DNA of 64,000 nt. It comes from Asterella californica. Lineage: Eukaryota > Streptophyta > Marchantiopsida > Marchantiales > Aytoniaceae. The stretch is taken from contig JAYKYS010000018.1 in the NCBI GenBank assembly GCA_036924285.1, positions 4,216,001-4,280,000 of the forward strand. The letters run 5' to 3'. A program made the translations under genes and the position numbers. Below are positions 45,599-56,732 of the stretch, piece by piece (the stretch's first letter is position 1; each line of letters starts with the position of its first letter). A model generated the notes under the pieces. It saw nothing but the letters and a program-made list of their open reading frames with translations, searched no databases and was not told the origin of the DNA.

Positions 45599-46902
45599 AA
45601 CGTTTCTCCTTCTCTTGTCGTAATAGTACATTATAATTATTGTGGTAAGTATTATCCCTTTCCTTTCTACCATCAGTGAGTAATCTAATATGTTTTGGAA
45701 AACGATCTCCTGTTTGATAGGTTTATAAATACTATATGTTCTGAAAACTCATATATTTGTTATAACATAAAATACGAGGAACTCTCTTGTAATAATCCGC
45801 AATATTTCTTTTCCACAATTCTATAACACAAGTGTAAAGCTGACCGCATATATATATATATATATAGATGTTCACTCCACTCATGTTCCTTATGTTCCTT
45901 ATACTCATCAAATCTTTTAGTTAATATGTGATTAAAACTAGTCATAAACTAAACAAAAGTCCAATTCGTCCATCTTTATATTATAGGCGCGCTTATTATC
46001 CTCACATTATGGTTAGTTTCATTATATTCAGCTTCATCCTACTAGGCTATTAGGACACCCGGACATCAAATAATTTCCACTTTTTTCCTCTCTTTTTTTG
46101 TTATTCGATATAAGTCTCACATGATCTTAAATTCTTTAAAAATAAAGTGTTATTTAAACATGCAACTCTAGATATACTCAAAGCCTTCCAGATGTATCTC
46201 GCTGTTTAGGTTTTAATGGTTATGTGATTTCCAACCAAAAGTGAGAGTGAATTTAAGTAACAGTTATTTAGTTAAGTTGTTTCCGCACTTCAGTTACACC
46301 AAGTACACTTACTAGTCTAAGTGATTAATTAATCTAGGCAGATCCAGACTATTTAAGGTGTAAACATTCTATAGTTTTTCATCTATATTAATTAATGTTA
46401 AATATTAAATATGAACGTAATTACCTTTAACAATAGTAAGTACCAATTTTAATTACTAAATTACAATCATTTAAAACTTTTTGACAAGCCACTCTTACCA
46501 AGTTTAGCGGATTATAAAATATATTGCTTTCATTTGTTTGCCAACATGGCTCTTTCCGGAAGAGCCAAAACTATATGTTATCTCGAACTCTAAGATAAAA
46601 GCAGTAAGCTGCAGCCCTAAGATTTTTATGTCCACGAGTTCTGATAAAATGACCATTGTACCAAGTATGCTTATTACTATTTAAAGGGACTGGAATCCAG
46701 CACTTGTCTGTGCACATAATAATATCGATCCTATGGACATCTACTTATCACACTAAAAAGTTGATGTGAAGCTATGGTTACGTAAGCACCTTTTCAGGAT
46801 TCATCTACCCCAGAACCAACAAGACTCGGTACTTAAAAAAAATAAATTAATTTGTTTGAACATAACATATCATATATTATACGCATGGTTGTTTATTTAT
46901 TT

Positions 46903-46943
46903 GCTTATTCACCTCTTCCATCTAAAGATGGAAGAGGGCTGCA
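46903..46943. repeat. hairpin of the dispersed family (type A), perfect core
   Basis: CCTCTTCCATCT at 46912-46923 and its exact reverse complement AGATGGAAGAGG at 46926-46937 are separated by AA, within the usual frame TTATTCA...GGGCTGC. The CTTATGGGTT phrase follows at about 47019, and the end motif CAGAAGTTGATCGAGCATGC at 47172-47191. Confidence 0.75.
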
Positions 46944-47171
46944 ACCTTGACAATATATTGATTTATTACTTAACTTGTTTAGTGCAGCACTCTCCCATGT
47001 GAAGCGCAAAGCCACACACTCTACTTATGGGTTTTCTAAAAGAGTTTCAATGTTCCAATGGAACAAGTAACAGTTAATATTTAAATATTATATTGATTTT
47101 AATTTCTACTTAACCTAGAGTATTTAAATAACACTTACATCATTTTCGATATCATAAAGAGAGCAAAAGTA

Positions 47172-47191
47172 CAGAAGTTGATCGAGCATGC
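47172..47191 (+). repeat. end motif of the dispersed hairpin family
   Basis: CAGAAGTTGATCGAGCATGC, preceded by GAGAGCAAAAGTA. With the hairpin at 46.9 kb and the CTTATGGGTT phrase between them, this gives the most complete family member in the window, about 280 bp from hairpin to end motif. Confidence 0.7.
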
Positions 47192-49769
47192 TTATTACGC
47201 CTGGGCTCACGTACATAAATGCAAAGATCTTAATTTAGTTTAGAAGAAGTAACGAATAAATAAGCATCCCCAATCGCCTTTGGGGTAAATGTGGCAGAAA
47301 AGACAAGCGGCATGTCAAGTTTTTAATTTGTTTTGGTGATTGGAGAGGACGTTGAGTATACGTAGTTCATTTGAACCCTTGTTACTCTTACTAAGCTGAG
47401 ATCTCAAAGATTTTACTCAATAATAAAGATTATGATCTAAACTCCTTTTCATATCTTATAACTTATCTCTAGATGAGCCTGTACGCTCTACTCTGCATCC
47501 TCATGGAGGAGTGGGTAAACCGTGAATTTCCACGAAAGTGAAGAAGCTTCTTCTCATGTGTAACTACACTGTGTAACTCCTTCTCCTCTCAACAACCTGA
47601 ACCAGAACTGTAACCATAACTTGAAACTGTTTCGACTATGACAGAAACATCCATGGTGATTAAAATCTTTGCAGACAAGCGAGATTTCATTCCCCATCTC
47701 TGAGTGTTCCACTGGTGGTTCAGTGCATCCACTTGCCATGAAACATTGGGGTTAAAACTTAAATTATGTATGTTCTATTCTATTATATATCATACATTAC
47801 ATTTTTATTATTATGTTTTTCAAGCATGTGTTTATCAATCAGAGTGTATAGTAACAACAATTAAATTTAGTAATGTAACAATAAATCTGACTTTGATGCA
47901 TAATGCTCCTCGACTTTCTTTTATAGAGTATAAGGATTCTTATGCATAGCTTGTTTGAATAATGCCAACAGAATCACATCAAAACTGGATCAAAAAATGG
48001 AATAATGAATAAAAAGCTGATAGGGAAGAAAACCAGTACTAAAGCTTCATTAGAACGTTTGTTGTTTGAAAAAATATTTTTCTAAAAATCTCCCTATCTG
48101 GAAAATTGTAAAATATTTACGTATGTAACTTTCCTCGCATGTCAAAGAGCTTTTCTGTATTTCAGGTAACTTGTGGATTTCTTGAGATCCAAATGTTATT
48201 TTTCTATGTAGACCGTTACGAACAAATCATTTCAGACCATTTGGACTACCTTCAACAAAATGAGATGAAATAATGTTCAGTAGGTGAAGATAAGTTACAA
48301 GATATCATTCAGATCTTGTCTATCTAGGTCTTTACCAACAAGATATGTTATGTGATAAACCATTTAAAAACTGTATTGATAATATTTTATGCGATTATAG
48401 GAAACCCATCATGCGTTAGCTTGATGAGAGAGTCTCCACCTCGTTACACAAACTTCATAGCTTCAACTTTTGCTTGATTTGACCTCATACTTGGAATCAG
48501 GTTTTTATGTCGATGACAAAGTTGACATACAACCATGTGAAAAAAATCACAAGGAATGGTTGTGTGTCTAAAAGTCGAGGCTCTTATTGAAAATGCCTAA
48601 AAAATTGCTTAGTGTTGGGATGTTGAGGAAGATGTCACATGGTCATAGATGGGAAAGTCCGATTGGTGTAAACATCGAGGTCTTTTCTACATGTGCGGAG
48701 TTCAAGTGGATGTCGACGTATCAGCCGTGGACCTTCAGCAATTCATTACAAGAAAATCATTTGTCGTCGATAAAAAACCCAATCAAGTGAAAGACTTTTG
48801 CCTAGGGTCCATTCAAGCGAAATAAGCAAAAGAAAGGGTCATTCAAGCAATTATCACAACACGAGGATGCAGACTTGATCTCTCGCACCTCTCTGATCAA
48901 TAGATGGAAGAAACTTTAGCTGAAGATTGGAGTTCAGTTCATGAACAATAAAACGAGAGCAAAAGTTTTCGTATGTGCTGGTTACAGTGTTCGGTCGTTA
49001 GTTAAGTTAAAAATAACTCGAACACTTAAAAAAGTTTAGAAATTAATTTCTTTTTTGTGAGTACGACGACAAAATTTCTCCTCTGTGTTGATTACGACGT
49101 TTAATCATTGATTAGGTTAAAAACAACCGAAAAATAAAAAAGTTTATAAAACCAATTTCTACTGTGATGTTACCACTTCCGGTCAAGTAAACTCCATGAT
49201 GAACAAATGTTAGGTTACAAACCAACCTAAAAACAAAAGAAAAAGATTTTAGAAAACCAAAACACGAGACTTCATTGAAGGTATAGAAAAGAGAAAAAGA
49301 AAGAGGATTTTAGAAAACCAAGACAAACATGAGACTTTGTTGAAGGTTAAGGAATGGAGATTATTGAACTCTATTAAGAAGTGTAACTCTCATATAATTG
49401 TTTGAGTGTATCCCATAATCGATATGCTAGCTTGACTGTACCCAGAAATGATTTCATGTTCTTGACTGTATCCCTAACCTGCTCCCGGTCACAATAGTCA
49501 TGTTGTCGTTCGTTTCTCTCTGTCACTCAATTCTTGTCCATGTTACACTCCAACTGTGGCTGTGACAGTAATACAATAGACGCCATGCTGCCAAATTGGA
49601 AAATATTCCAAGAAGTCATAGACTTTTTGGACAGAAAAACCGTGTAATTGTGCACAGAGACGCAGTTCACGTGCTTCTGTTCTGTTCGCTGCAGTCGTAC
49701 GTAGTAGTGGGAATTCGAAAACTAAAGCTGAATATTGTTTTGAGAGTACGTACATACTACGCGTCCTTA

Positions 49770-50222
49770 TACTGTTTGAGATCTGATGGAGGAGGCGAGT
49801 TCCTTTCTGGAGAGTTCGATGCATATCTGAGTGAGCATGATATTCGACGTCAGAAGACCTGTAGTTACAGTCTGCAGCAGAACGGGGTTGCGGAGCGCAA
49901 GAATCGACACATAGCAGAAGCTGCTCGTGCGATGTTGAACGAGAAGACCATGCCTAGACCTTATTGGGCAGAAGCTGTTTCATGTGCGGTGTATCTGATG
50001 AACCGGACGCCTACAGCGGCAGTCCACAACAAGACACCGATGGAAGTCTTCACATGCAGTAAGTCTGATTACTCTTTCTTTAAAGTTTTCGGATGTATCA
50101 GTTGTGTGCACATACCTGATGAAAGACGTAAGAAACTAGATCCGAAAGCAGATAGATGTATCTTCCTTGGCTATGCTTCTGATACGAAAGGATATAGATG
50201 TTACAATCATTCGTCCAAGTAG
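49770..50222 (+). pseudogene. copia integrase, C-terminal part
   Basis: Shows CLRSDGGGEFLSGEFDAYL (around the second catalytic Asp), then QQNGVAERKNRHI with the catalytic Glu, then MPRPYWAEAVSCAVYLMNR, FKVFGC and DPKADRCIFLGY. The first Asp and the zinc domain are absent. A TAG stop follows NHSSK where related elements read on into VYISRDVVF; the same frame then continues (FYISRDVVFYE). Confidence 0.85.
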
Positions 50223-50348
50223 TTCTATATAAGTAGAGATGTTGTTTTTTATGAGCTACAGTATTGGTTCGCACCTGCACCTATCGTAGCCATCCCTGTA
50301 CCTATTGTAGAACCAAGGATTAAGTCCACTGTAGTTCCTCAGAGTAGT

Positions 50349-51443
50349 ATGTTGAGTGGAGGATCTGGAGAAGTCACTGATTCCAGATCAGAATTTGTTG
50401 CACATAGAGCTGTTGTTAACGCTGGAGTCCACGTAACACAGCCTAGTGGAACTAGTGTAGTTTCTACACAGGATGAGCGCGTGCTATTGCAGCATATGTT
50501 TGACTCATCCAGATATGTGGATCTTCCACATCCACTGGATACTTTGTCCCAGACCTTGGCGTCTACGTCAGATCAATTACAAGGAGAGATGACAAGTGCA
50601 CCGATTACCTCTCGCAGATCTGAGCGGACAAAACATCCAATAAGTAGGTATATGCATGAAGGTTTTCTTGCTGCGCACCATGCATATATGACCAATGTTC
50701 TTCAAGAACAGGAACCGAGTTCGCTTGAGGAGACGATGCACAAGGTCCCATGGGTAAGTGCTATGGAAGATGAACTTGCTGCGCTTCATCACCAACAGAC
50801 TTGGGAGTTGATAGACTTACTCCATGGTAAGAAAGCGACTGGTTGCAGGTGGGTCTTCAAGGTCAAGCGCAACTCGCATGGTACCGTGTGTCCGTACAAG
50901 GTCAGATTGGTAGCTAAGGACTACGCACAACAACATGGAGTGGATTTTGAGGAGACTTTTGCTCCAGTTGCGAAGATGGTGACTATTCGAACCGTAGTTG
51001 CAATTGCAACTCAAAAAGGTTGGAAGATGCACCAGATGGACTTCAAGAACGCCTTCCTCAACGGCGATCTTGAGGAGGAGGTCTACATGCAACAACCTCC
51101 TGGTTATGAGAATCCTAAGTTCCCTTCCCGTGTATGTAAGTTACGGAAGGCTCTCTATGGTCTGAAACATGCACCAAGAGCATGGTATGCAAAGATCAAT
51201 TCTTACTTGCAGTCTCTTGGTTTTCACCTTTGTAGTTCAGACTCTATCTTGTATTCGTTGCGAATACAAAACCGGATTGTTGTGATCATCATCTACGTTG
51301 ATGACTTGATCATAATCGGTAACTATGAGGAGCTTATTTCCCATATCAAGGATCACTTGAAATCTGAGTTTGAGATGATGGACTTAGGAGAACTCAAGTA
51401 CTTCCTTGCTGTGGAGTTCATTAGAGATGGGAAGGATGTTTGA
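50349..51443 (+). pseudogene. copia reverse transcriptase
   Basis: Carries TWELIDLLHGKKATGCRWVFK, RLVAKDYAQQHGVDFEETFAPV, HQMDFKNAFLNGDLEEEVYM, LYGLKHAPRAWY and the active site Y-V-D-D-L. The same frame is open from 50223. The catalytic residues look intact. The frame ends after FIRDGKDV, where a few bases seem to be missing compared with relatives. Confidence 0.85.
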
Positions 51444-52210
51444 CTTGTACGAGACAATGTGCTCTCAATATGCTTGAGAGATTTGGTATGCTTGACTGCA
51501 AATCCATTGCTACGCCATTAGAGCAAGGGGTAAAGCTAAGAGCAGAGGATTATGAGTTGCTAGATGATCCACGCATGTACAGACAAATGGTTAGAAGTCT
51601 TATCTACCTGACGATCACCAGATCAGACTTGAGCTATGCCGTCGGTCTGATTAGTCAATTCATGCCGTCACCACAGAGATCACATTTTGAAGCTATCAAG
51701 CGGATCCTCCGCTACGTGAAGTTCTCGATGCAGTACGGACTTCACTATCGATACATTGGACCATTGCTGTTACATGACTACACAGATGCTGATTGGGCAG
51801 GAAGTGCCGACAGGAACCGAGGAACAACGAACGCAACATGCGAATCAATTTGGCTTCGATGTCTGCTATCTGATATTGAAGTGGAGTGTACATATCCTGT
51901 TGTTGTATATACAGACAACATTAGCAGCATAAAGTTAGCTAGTAATCCTGTTTTTCATGCTAGGACTAAGCACATTGAGGTGCACTATCACTTTATTAGA
52001 GAGAAGGTCATTGCAAGAGAGATTGAGCTCAGTTATGTGAGCACAGGAGACCAGGTTGCCGATATCTTCACTAAGGCATTGCCTAGAGATAAGTTTGATG
52101 CTTCCAGACATTGTATAGGAGTACAGGATGTAGAGACGAGCTTGAAGGGGAGTGTTGATATAGTCCCAAGCTCTAGTAGATTGACGGTTAACATTAGCCG
52201 GAGTGGTTAG
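51440..52210 (+). pseudogene. copia RNase H with internal deletion
   Basis: Reads ALNMLERFGMLDCKSIATPLE, YLTITRSDLSYAVGLISQFM, DYTDADWAGSADRNRGTT, then jumps directly to NATCESIWLR, then VVVYTDNISSIKLA and HARTKHIEVHYHFIRE. About 40 residues that normally lie between D-R-R-S-T-S-G and E-A-E-Y are gone, removing part of the active site. Confidence 0.85.
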
Positions 52211-52359
52211 GGTTGTTAGAGTTAGTTAGAGGGCTAACCCACCATTAGGGTTTCCCTTGTACTCACCTCCACTATATATACAGAGAGAGACAAAGTCTCT
52301 CTCATCTCATTCCTATTTTACTTCCTTGTCTACTCGCTCGAAGTATCGATCTTTCTACA
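52153..52359 (+). repeat. 3' LTR of the copia element
   Basis: Begins TGTTGATATAG just after the purine tract GAAGGGGAG and ends TTTCTACA, about 207 bp, with TG...CA ends. A TATA-like CTATATATA lies at about 52272. With no 5' LTR in the window, its exact ends and its age cannot be measured. Confidence 0.7.
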
Positions 52360-53119
52360 GATGACATACCTCGTCAAAGGTAAGAGAGAAACCTAAAGAT
52401 ATATACATAAAATCTTTGTCGAACTAGGAAGAATCAATATTGAAATATGAGGACTTATAGCAAGAACTTCAGGTTCAGAGCTCGAAGGAAGAAGAGGAGT
52501 TGCTTCTGGACTGGAAGCAAGAAGAGTAATTGCTTCAGGAGTAGTAGAGGTAGGATCCATGACAAATTGGTACCCATCGTTTCCAACGTTTTCATCATCG
52601 AGCCAAAACAGACAAAAACTACAAACGCTGAAAGTAGAAAATGAGAGAAGTGTGATATCATTTTGATCGATGTCTATCTATACAGTGTACAATGTTATTT
52701 CATCTGCGAGAAACTCGAACGAAGGTTAGACAACGTGATGCAACAGACGTCATACCACGATACGAGAAAACAGTAGCAGGTTGAACAAAACGACACGACA
52801 TAGCCCAATCGTGCCCAGAGCCTAGAGGTGCATGAGCGGCAACGGGTAAGCAAGCAGCTACGAAGCCCAGAGAAAGGAATAAGCGACAATAGCGACAGCA
52901 GCAGCAAAGCAGCGAGTAGTCCACTGCCCACTGCCAACTCCTCCACTGGAATTGTGGGATTGACGATTGCTCGCATAGCCCGGACACGAAGCAGCAATTT
53001 GCAATCGAGCGATCGGGACCGTGGGTGCAAGAACTGCACATTTTCCCAAAAGCAGCGGCATACAAGCCAACCAACGACGATCGTCTAATCGACAATTTGC
53101 TTAGAGCGAAAACCGTCAC

Positions 53120-53780
53120 GGGAGCCACAGCCGACTCGAAAGCTGAAATCTGCAGTCATGAGCTTTGGAAGAGCACGGCGAGAAGCAAAGATGAAAAGTA
53201 GGAGCAAGAACGGCAACATGCAGTAGGGAGCTCACAGCTCAATCAGAGGGACCGACTTCTCCAAAGCAACCACAACTGAAAGATCGCCCAACCGATGCGA
53301 TAGCCCACTCGAAATCTGATAATCTGCAGTCGGAAGCTTTGGAAGAGCGTCGCGGGAACCAAAGGTTGAAAATGAACGAACGAGACGATAATTCCAGAGC
53401 CCAATTGGAGGAAGCGACTTCTCCAAAGCAGGCACAACAGAATGATCGCCCAACCGACGTCCACTCGAAACTCGAATATGCAATCGGAAGCTTTAAACAA
53501 ACGGGAGCAGCAGCAAATCTGCAGTCAGGAGCCCAAATCTGAAGCACGAGCAAGAGCGGCGGCAGCAAACACCGCTGCAGCAAGCCAACCAAACACAAAC
53601 GGTGGCAGCGAAACCAAAGACCAAAACAACAAAGCAGGAGCAAATCTGCAGTCGGAGTCCAAATCCGAAGCACGAGCAAGAGCGACGGCAGCGAACACCA
53701 TCGCGGCAAGGCAACCAAACACAAAAGACGCGAGTAGAAGCACGAAGAGCATCGGCAGCGAAGAGCGCTGTGGAAAGCAT
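53120..53780. repeat. two kinds of GC-richer tandem repeats
   Basis: 53.13-53.47 kb has two diverged copies of a unit of about 170 bp, sharing GCGACTTCTCCAAAGCA, GATCGCCCAACCGA, CTGCAGTC and AGCTTTGGAAGAGC. 53.50-53.77 kb has two copies of a unit of about 130 bp, sharing GAGCAAATCTGCAGTC, GAAGCACGAGCAAGAGCG and CAACCAAACACAAA. All six frames are largely open because stops are rare in the unit; this is composition, not evidence of coding. Confidence 0.75.
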
Positions 53781-56105
53781 AGCCACGATGACAATAACCA
53801 AGACTGAAACGTTATGTCTTAATTTGAATTATATCAAGGCATAACGTGTAATGTCTTCTACCTCCACCGGAGCCAATCAACTTACGAATTTCAACTTCGA
53901 TAAGGACGCTTGTCCGTTTCTTTCGGTTGTCTCCGCTGTCCGTCAACATGCATATCCGTTTTGATTTGCGTGTTCTTGCTGTAGATTCTGCTCTGCAATG
54001 TTATAAATACTTATTTCAAATATTGTCTCGCTCGTTTCTGCATTCTAGGTCTTTGGGTGCAAAGGGGTGTACTATCATAGAGATAGCTGGATTGTAAATT
54101 GATGATAACATGGAGCAGATGGCAGCATGGCGGTCATGACCCGGATCCAGCAAGTTAGGGTTACAAGTGTAGAAAATGATATCTGTTTGGGCTACAGTCA
54201 AGCCAATAGATTGATTATGGGGTAAAATCAAACAATTCTCTAGTGTAACCTTAAAAACTATTTTTCTCACATAACTTATCATGGACTTGATATACTATTA
54301 TGATCATAGATCTCATCTGTAGTAGATTGCTCACAAAATTTAGTACTAATATAGCAATTTTCTTGATAGTAAAGCACTCAGATAATTATTGATTTTAGGA
54401 TCAATGAAATATTTATTGAAGGATTGATTCCAAAATCTTTTGCGAGATTTCTCCTTCGAGAAAAACTTCTTTTCACGTTTTGGAAGCGTGACTTTTCACG
54501 CTCCCGTTATAATTTACTTCTATTTCCTAATCATATCCAAGTCTGGCTATCATTTACGATTTAAAGATAATTTAATTATTTCTCTGAGTTTGCTACAGAA
54601 TCTTTTCATACATTTGTATTTTTTGGATAAAGCAAACGAACAATTATGTAGTGTTATTTGCTTAGTATTAAGTTAGAGAGTCCTTCCATCACTAGATATC
54701 AACTTAAAAAGATTGGCAGGAACCTAGAGATGAAACTATTATCTCAAAGGACTAGTATTTTTAGAGTAAAAGTCATAGTGATTTCTTTTCACAACAGGAA
54801 AAAGAAAGAATGGAGATATATGCATACGCATATATTTTGCATCTTGTTTTATGTGAGAGAGATTTTCTTTAATATTCTTTTGAAAGACGGTTCATTAGGT
54901 TGTTGTATGGATAATCGATTGTTTGGTCACCTCATGACTTGATTGTTGCAAGTTACATCTTCATTGATCACATTCGAAACTATATATTTTGTCTCACTGT
55001 TAAATTTAAAGTAAAAATGAAACACTTAAGGCTATATAAAATATAAAATAATGAACAAGAAATGCAAACAGTAATATTCTCAAGGTTTGATTATTTAACA
55101 TATAAACTTAAATTAGAAGTAGGTTACTAAAGTACATCTAAAAGTATGTTAGCAGATCTCTTGTTATAAATGACAACTATATTCAGTTATATAACAGTAC
55201 AAATCAATCGATATATAGCCATATTGTACTATTTACAATTTCCTTAGATAGATACAATACAAGGACGGATTGAAATCACCTCCCTTCTTTTCATTTACTA
55301 CAAAAGATATCATATTGTATAAAAGTCTACGAGAGCGATATAGAATTAACTTGGAAAACATAGTTTTAGTATGGTGATGTGAAGAGTAGAAATGGGAAAA
55401 AACCAACTTCACACAATTCATGGTATTTTCAGTGGTTTTTTAATTATTCTCATCACTGTAAATAGCGGAAACCCATACGAAAACATAAATTTGAGGTAAA
55501 ACTTAAAGAGGCAACGATGCAGAGTGACCACTAACGGGAGAACCCTAACCTCGTTTCTCGCCACTCCCTCACTTTGTTACATAGTAGATCTGAAATGTGA
55601 TGCGCATAGCGTGAAGTGTGACTCAGTTGGCACGGAAAGCATGCCCAGAAGGTGAAAAGCACCGTCTCGGGATGGGTCGAGCTTTACAGTGGTAAAGCAG
55701 GGGGCAAGTGACAAGCGGGAAGTCCTCCGGCGGCTTAGTCCGGTTTCTACGAGGAAAGAGACAATAGGACACGCCCGTTTTGTGAGTTTTACCACAAGAG
55801 GTCATCTGACTTTCAGATAGTCCAGTCAGTAAAAGCGACAGACAGAGAGAGAGACCTGGCGAGAAAGCTGGACCCCAGTCCAGAGTTTTGGTGCAGTGGG
55901 ATTGCAGTGTTGAGACTGAAGTGCGTGCGTGCGAGCGAGCGAGCGGATCGAGCAGGTGTCCGTTTGTGCGAGAGATGTAAGATGATTGTCTCTGTGGTTG
56001 ACTTGGGTTTCTTGCGTTCCTGAGGCCGATACGCGTCTTGTCCAAGTCTGGTTTGTCGAGAAAAGGTCATTGAAGAAAGGTTCAGCCATACAATCGGCTA
56101 GCTAG

Positions 56106-56148
<43 letters not shown>

Positions 56149-56732
56149 ATACTTGCGATGTGCTTCTCTGGGTTTCGGATTCAGGGGTTAACTAAAGCGA
56201 ACGTGGTTAGTTCTTGCATCTCCCCGTTGCCACGATACCAGCATCCAGGGCATACGCCTAGAAGACCAGATTTCAGTGGATTTCAGAGGCACGTCTCCTT
56301 TAAGTCCGCTGTCAGACAGCAGCCTGCTATCTCCCACCACACTACGTCGCAAGGATGAGTTTATTACTTGTTTAGCCGTAGGAACTGGTTTGAGATACTG
56401 GCGAGTTTATTACTTGGAGATTTTACGTCTACATGTGCTTAGAAATTACCCTTGGTTATATGGCACAAAAAGCATAACAGAAATAGACATCGAATCGATG
56501 CATATGCTGAATTGGCGTCCATCTTTGCCCTTATCGGATCGTTGCAGGTGAGATGTGAATATTTGGCACGAAGTATGTGTTTTGTTTGTGACAAGAGTGA
56601 TCGTGTAGCTGGTCTCTTGCGTCTGTGGAAGCAGTTTTTAAGGTGTTTACTCTGGTTTTGTACAGCTAACCGTGACCAGAGGGCGGGGGAAGAACTTGCT
56701 TTATTGGTAGCAAGCACCGTAGGCGGCCAGAC
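53781..56732. other. spacer and upstream region of the RING gene
   Basis: 53.85-55.45 kb is AT-rich with no supported gene. 55.5-56.7 kb is GC-richer and probably the promoter and leader of the RING gene, with a (GA)n tract at 56110-56147 and a GCGTGCGAGCGAGCGAGCG stretch near 55925. Frames on both strands around 55.6-56.1 kb are unassigned. Confidence 0.45.
56110..56147. repeat. (GA)n microsatellite
   Basis: About 18 perfect GA units, roughly 590 bases before the RING start codon. GA repeats are common in plant leaders and promoters. Confidence 0.95.

Larger units (their letters stand above)
43501..49769. other. AT-rich spacer without a supported gene
   Basis: No frame resembles a known protein. 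It holds a perfect hairpin at 45549-45598, a (TA)n tract at about 45848-45867, hairpin-family sequence at 46903-46943 and 47172-47191, and a small foldback TGGCTCTT/AAGAGCCA near 46548-46567. 48.0-49.7 kb has short frames only. The sequence just before 49770 is unrelated to the copia element. Confidence 0.6.
49770..52359 (+). mobile_element. 5'-truncated Ty1/copia LTR retrotransposon
   Basis: Integrase precedes reverse transcriptase and RNase H, the Ty1/copia order. Homology begins abruptly inside the integrase core (CLRSDGGGEF), so gag, protease, the start of integrase and the 5' LTR are missing. One in-frame stop (TAG at 50220-50222) breaks integrase from the RT part, a frame change near 51440 breaks RT from RNase H, and RNase H has an internal deletion. 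A polypurine tract and a short 3' LTR close the element. It cannot move on its own. Confidence 0.9.

Noticed and set aside
53442..53844. Long open frames on both strands in the GC-richer tandem repeat
   Set aside because: All frames are open because the repeat unit contains few stop codons. The peptides are repetitive and differ from any family I know.
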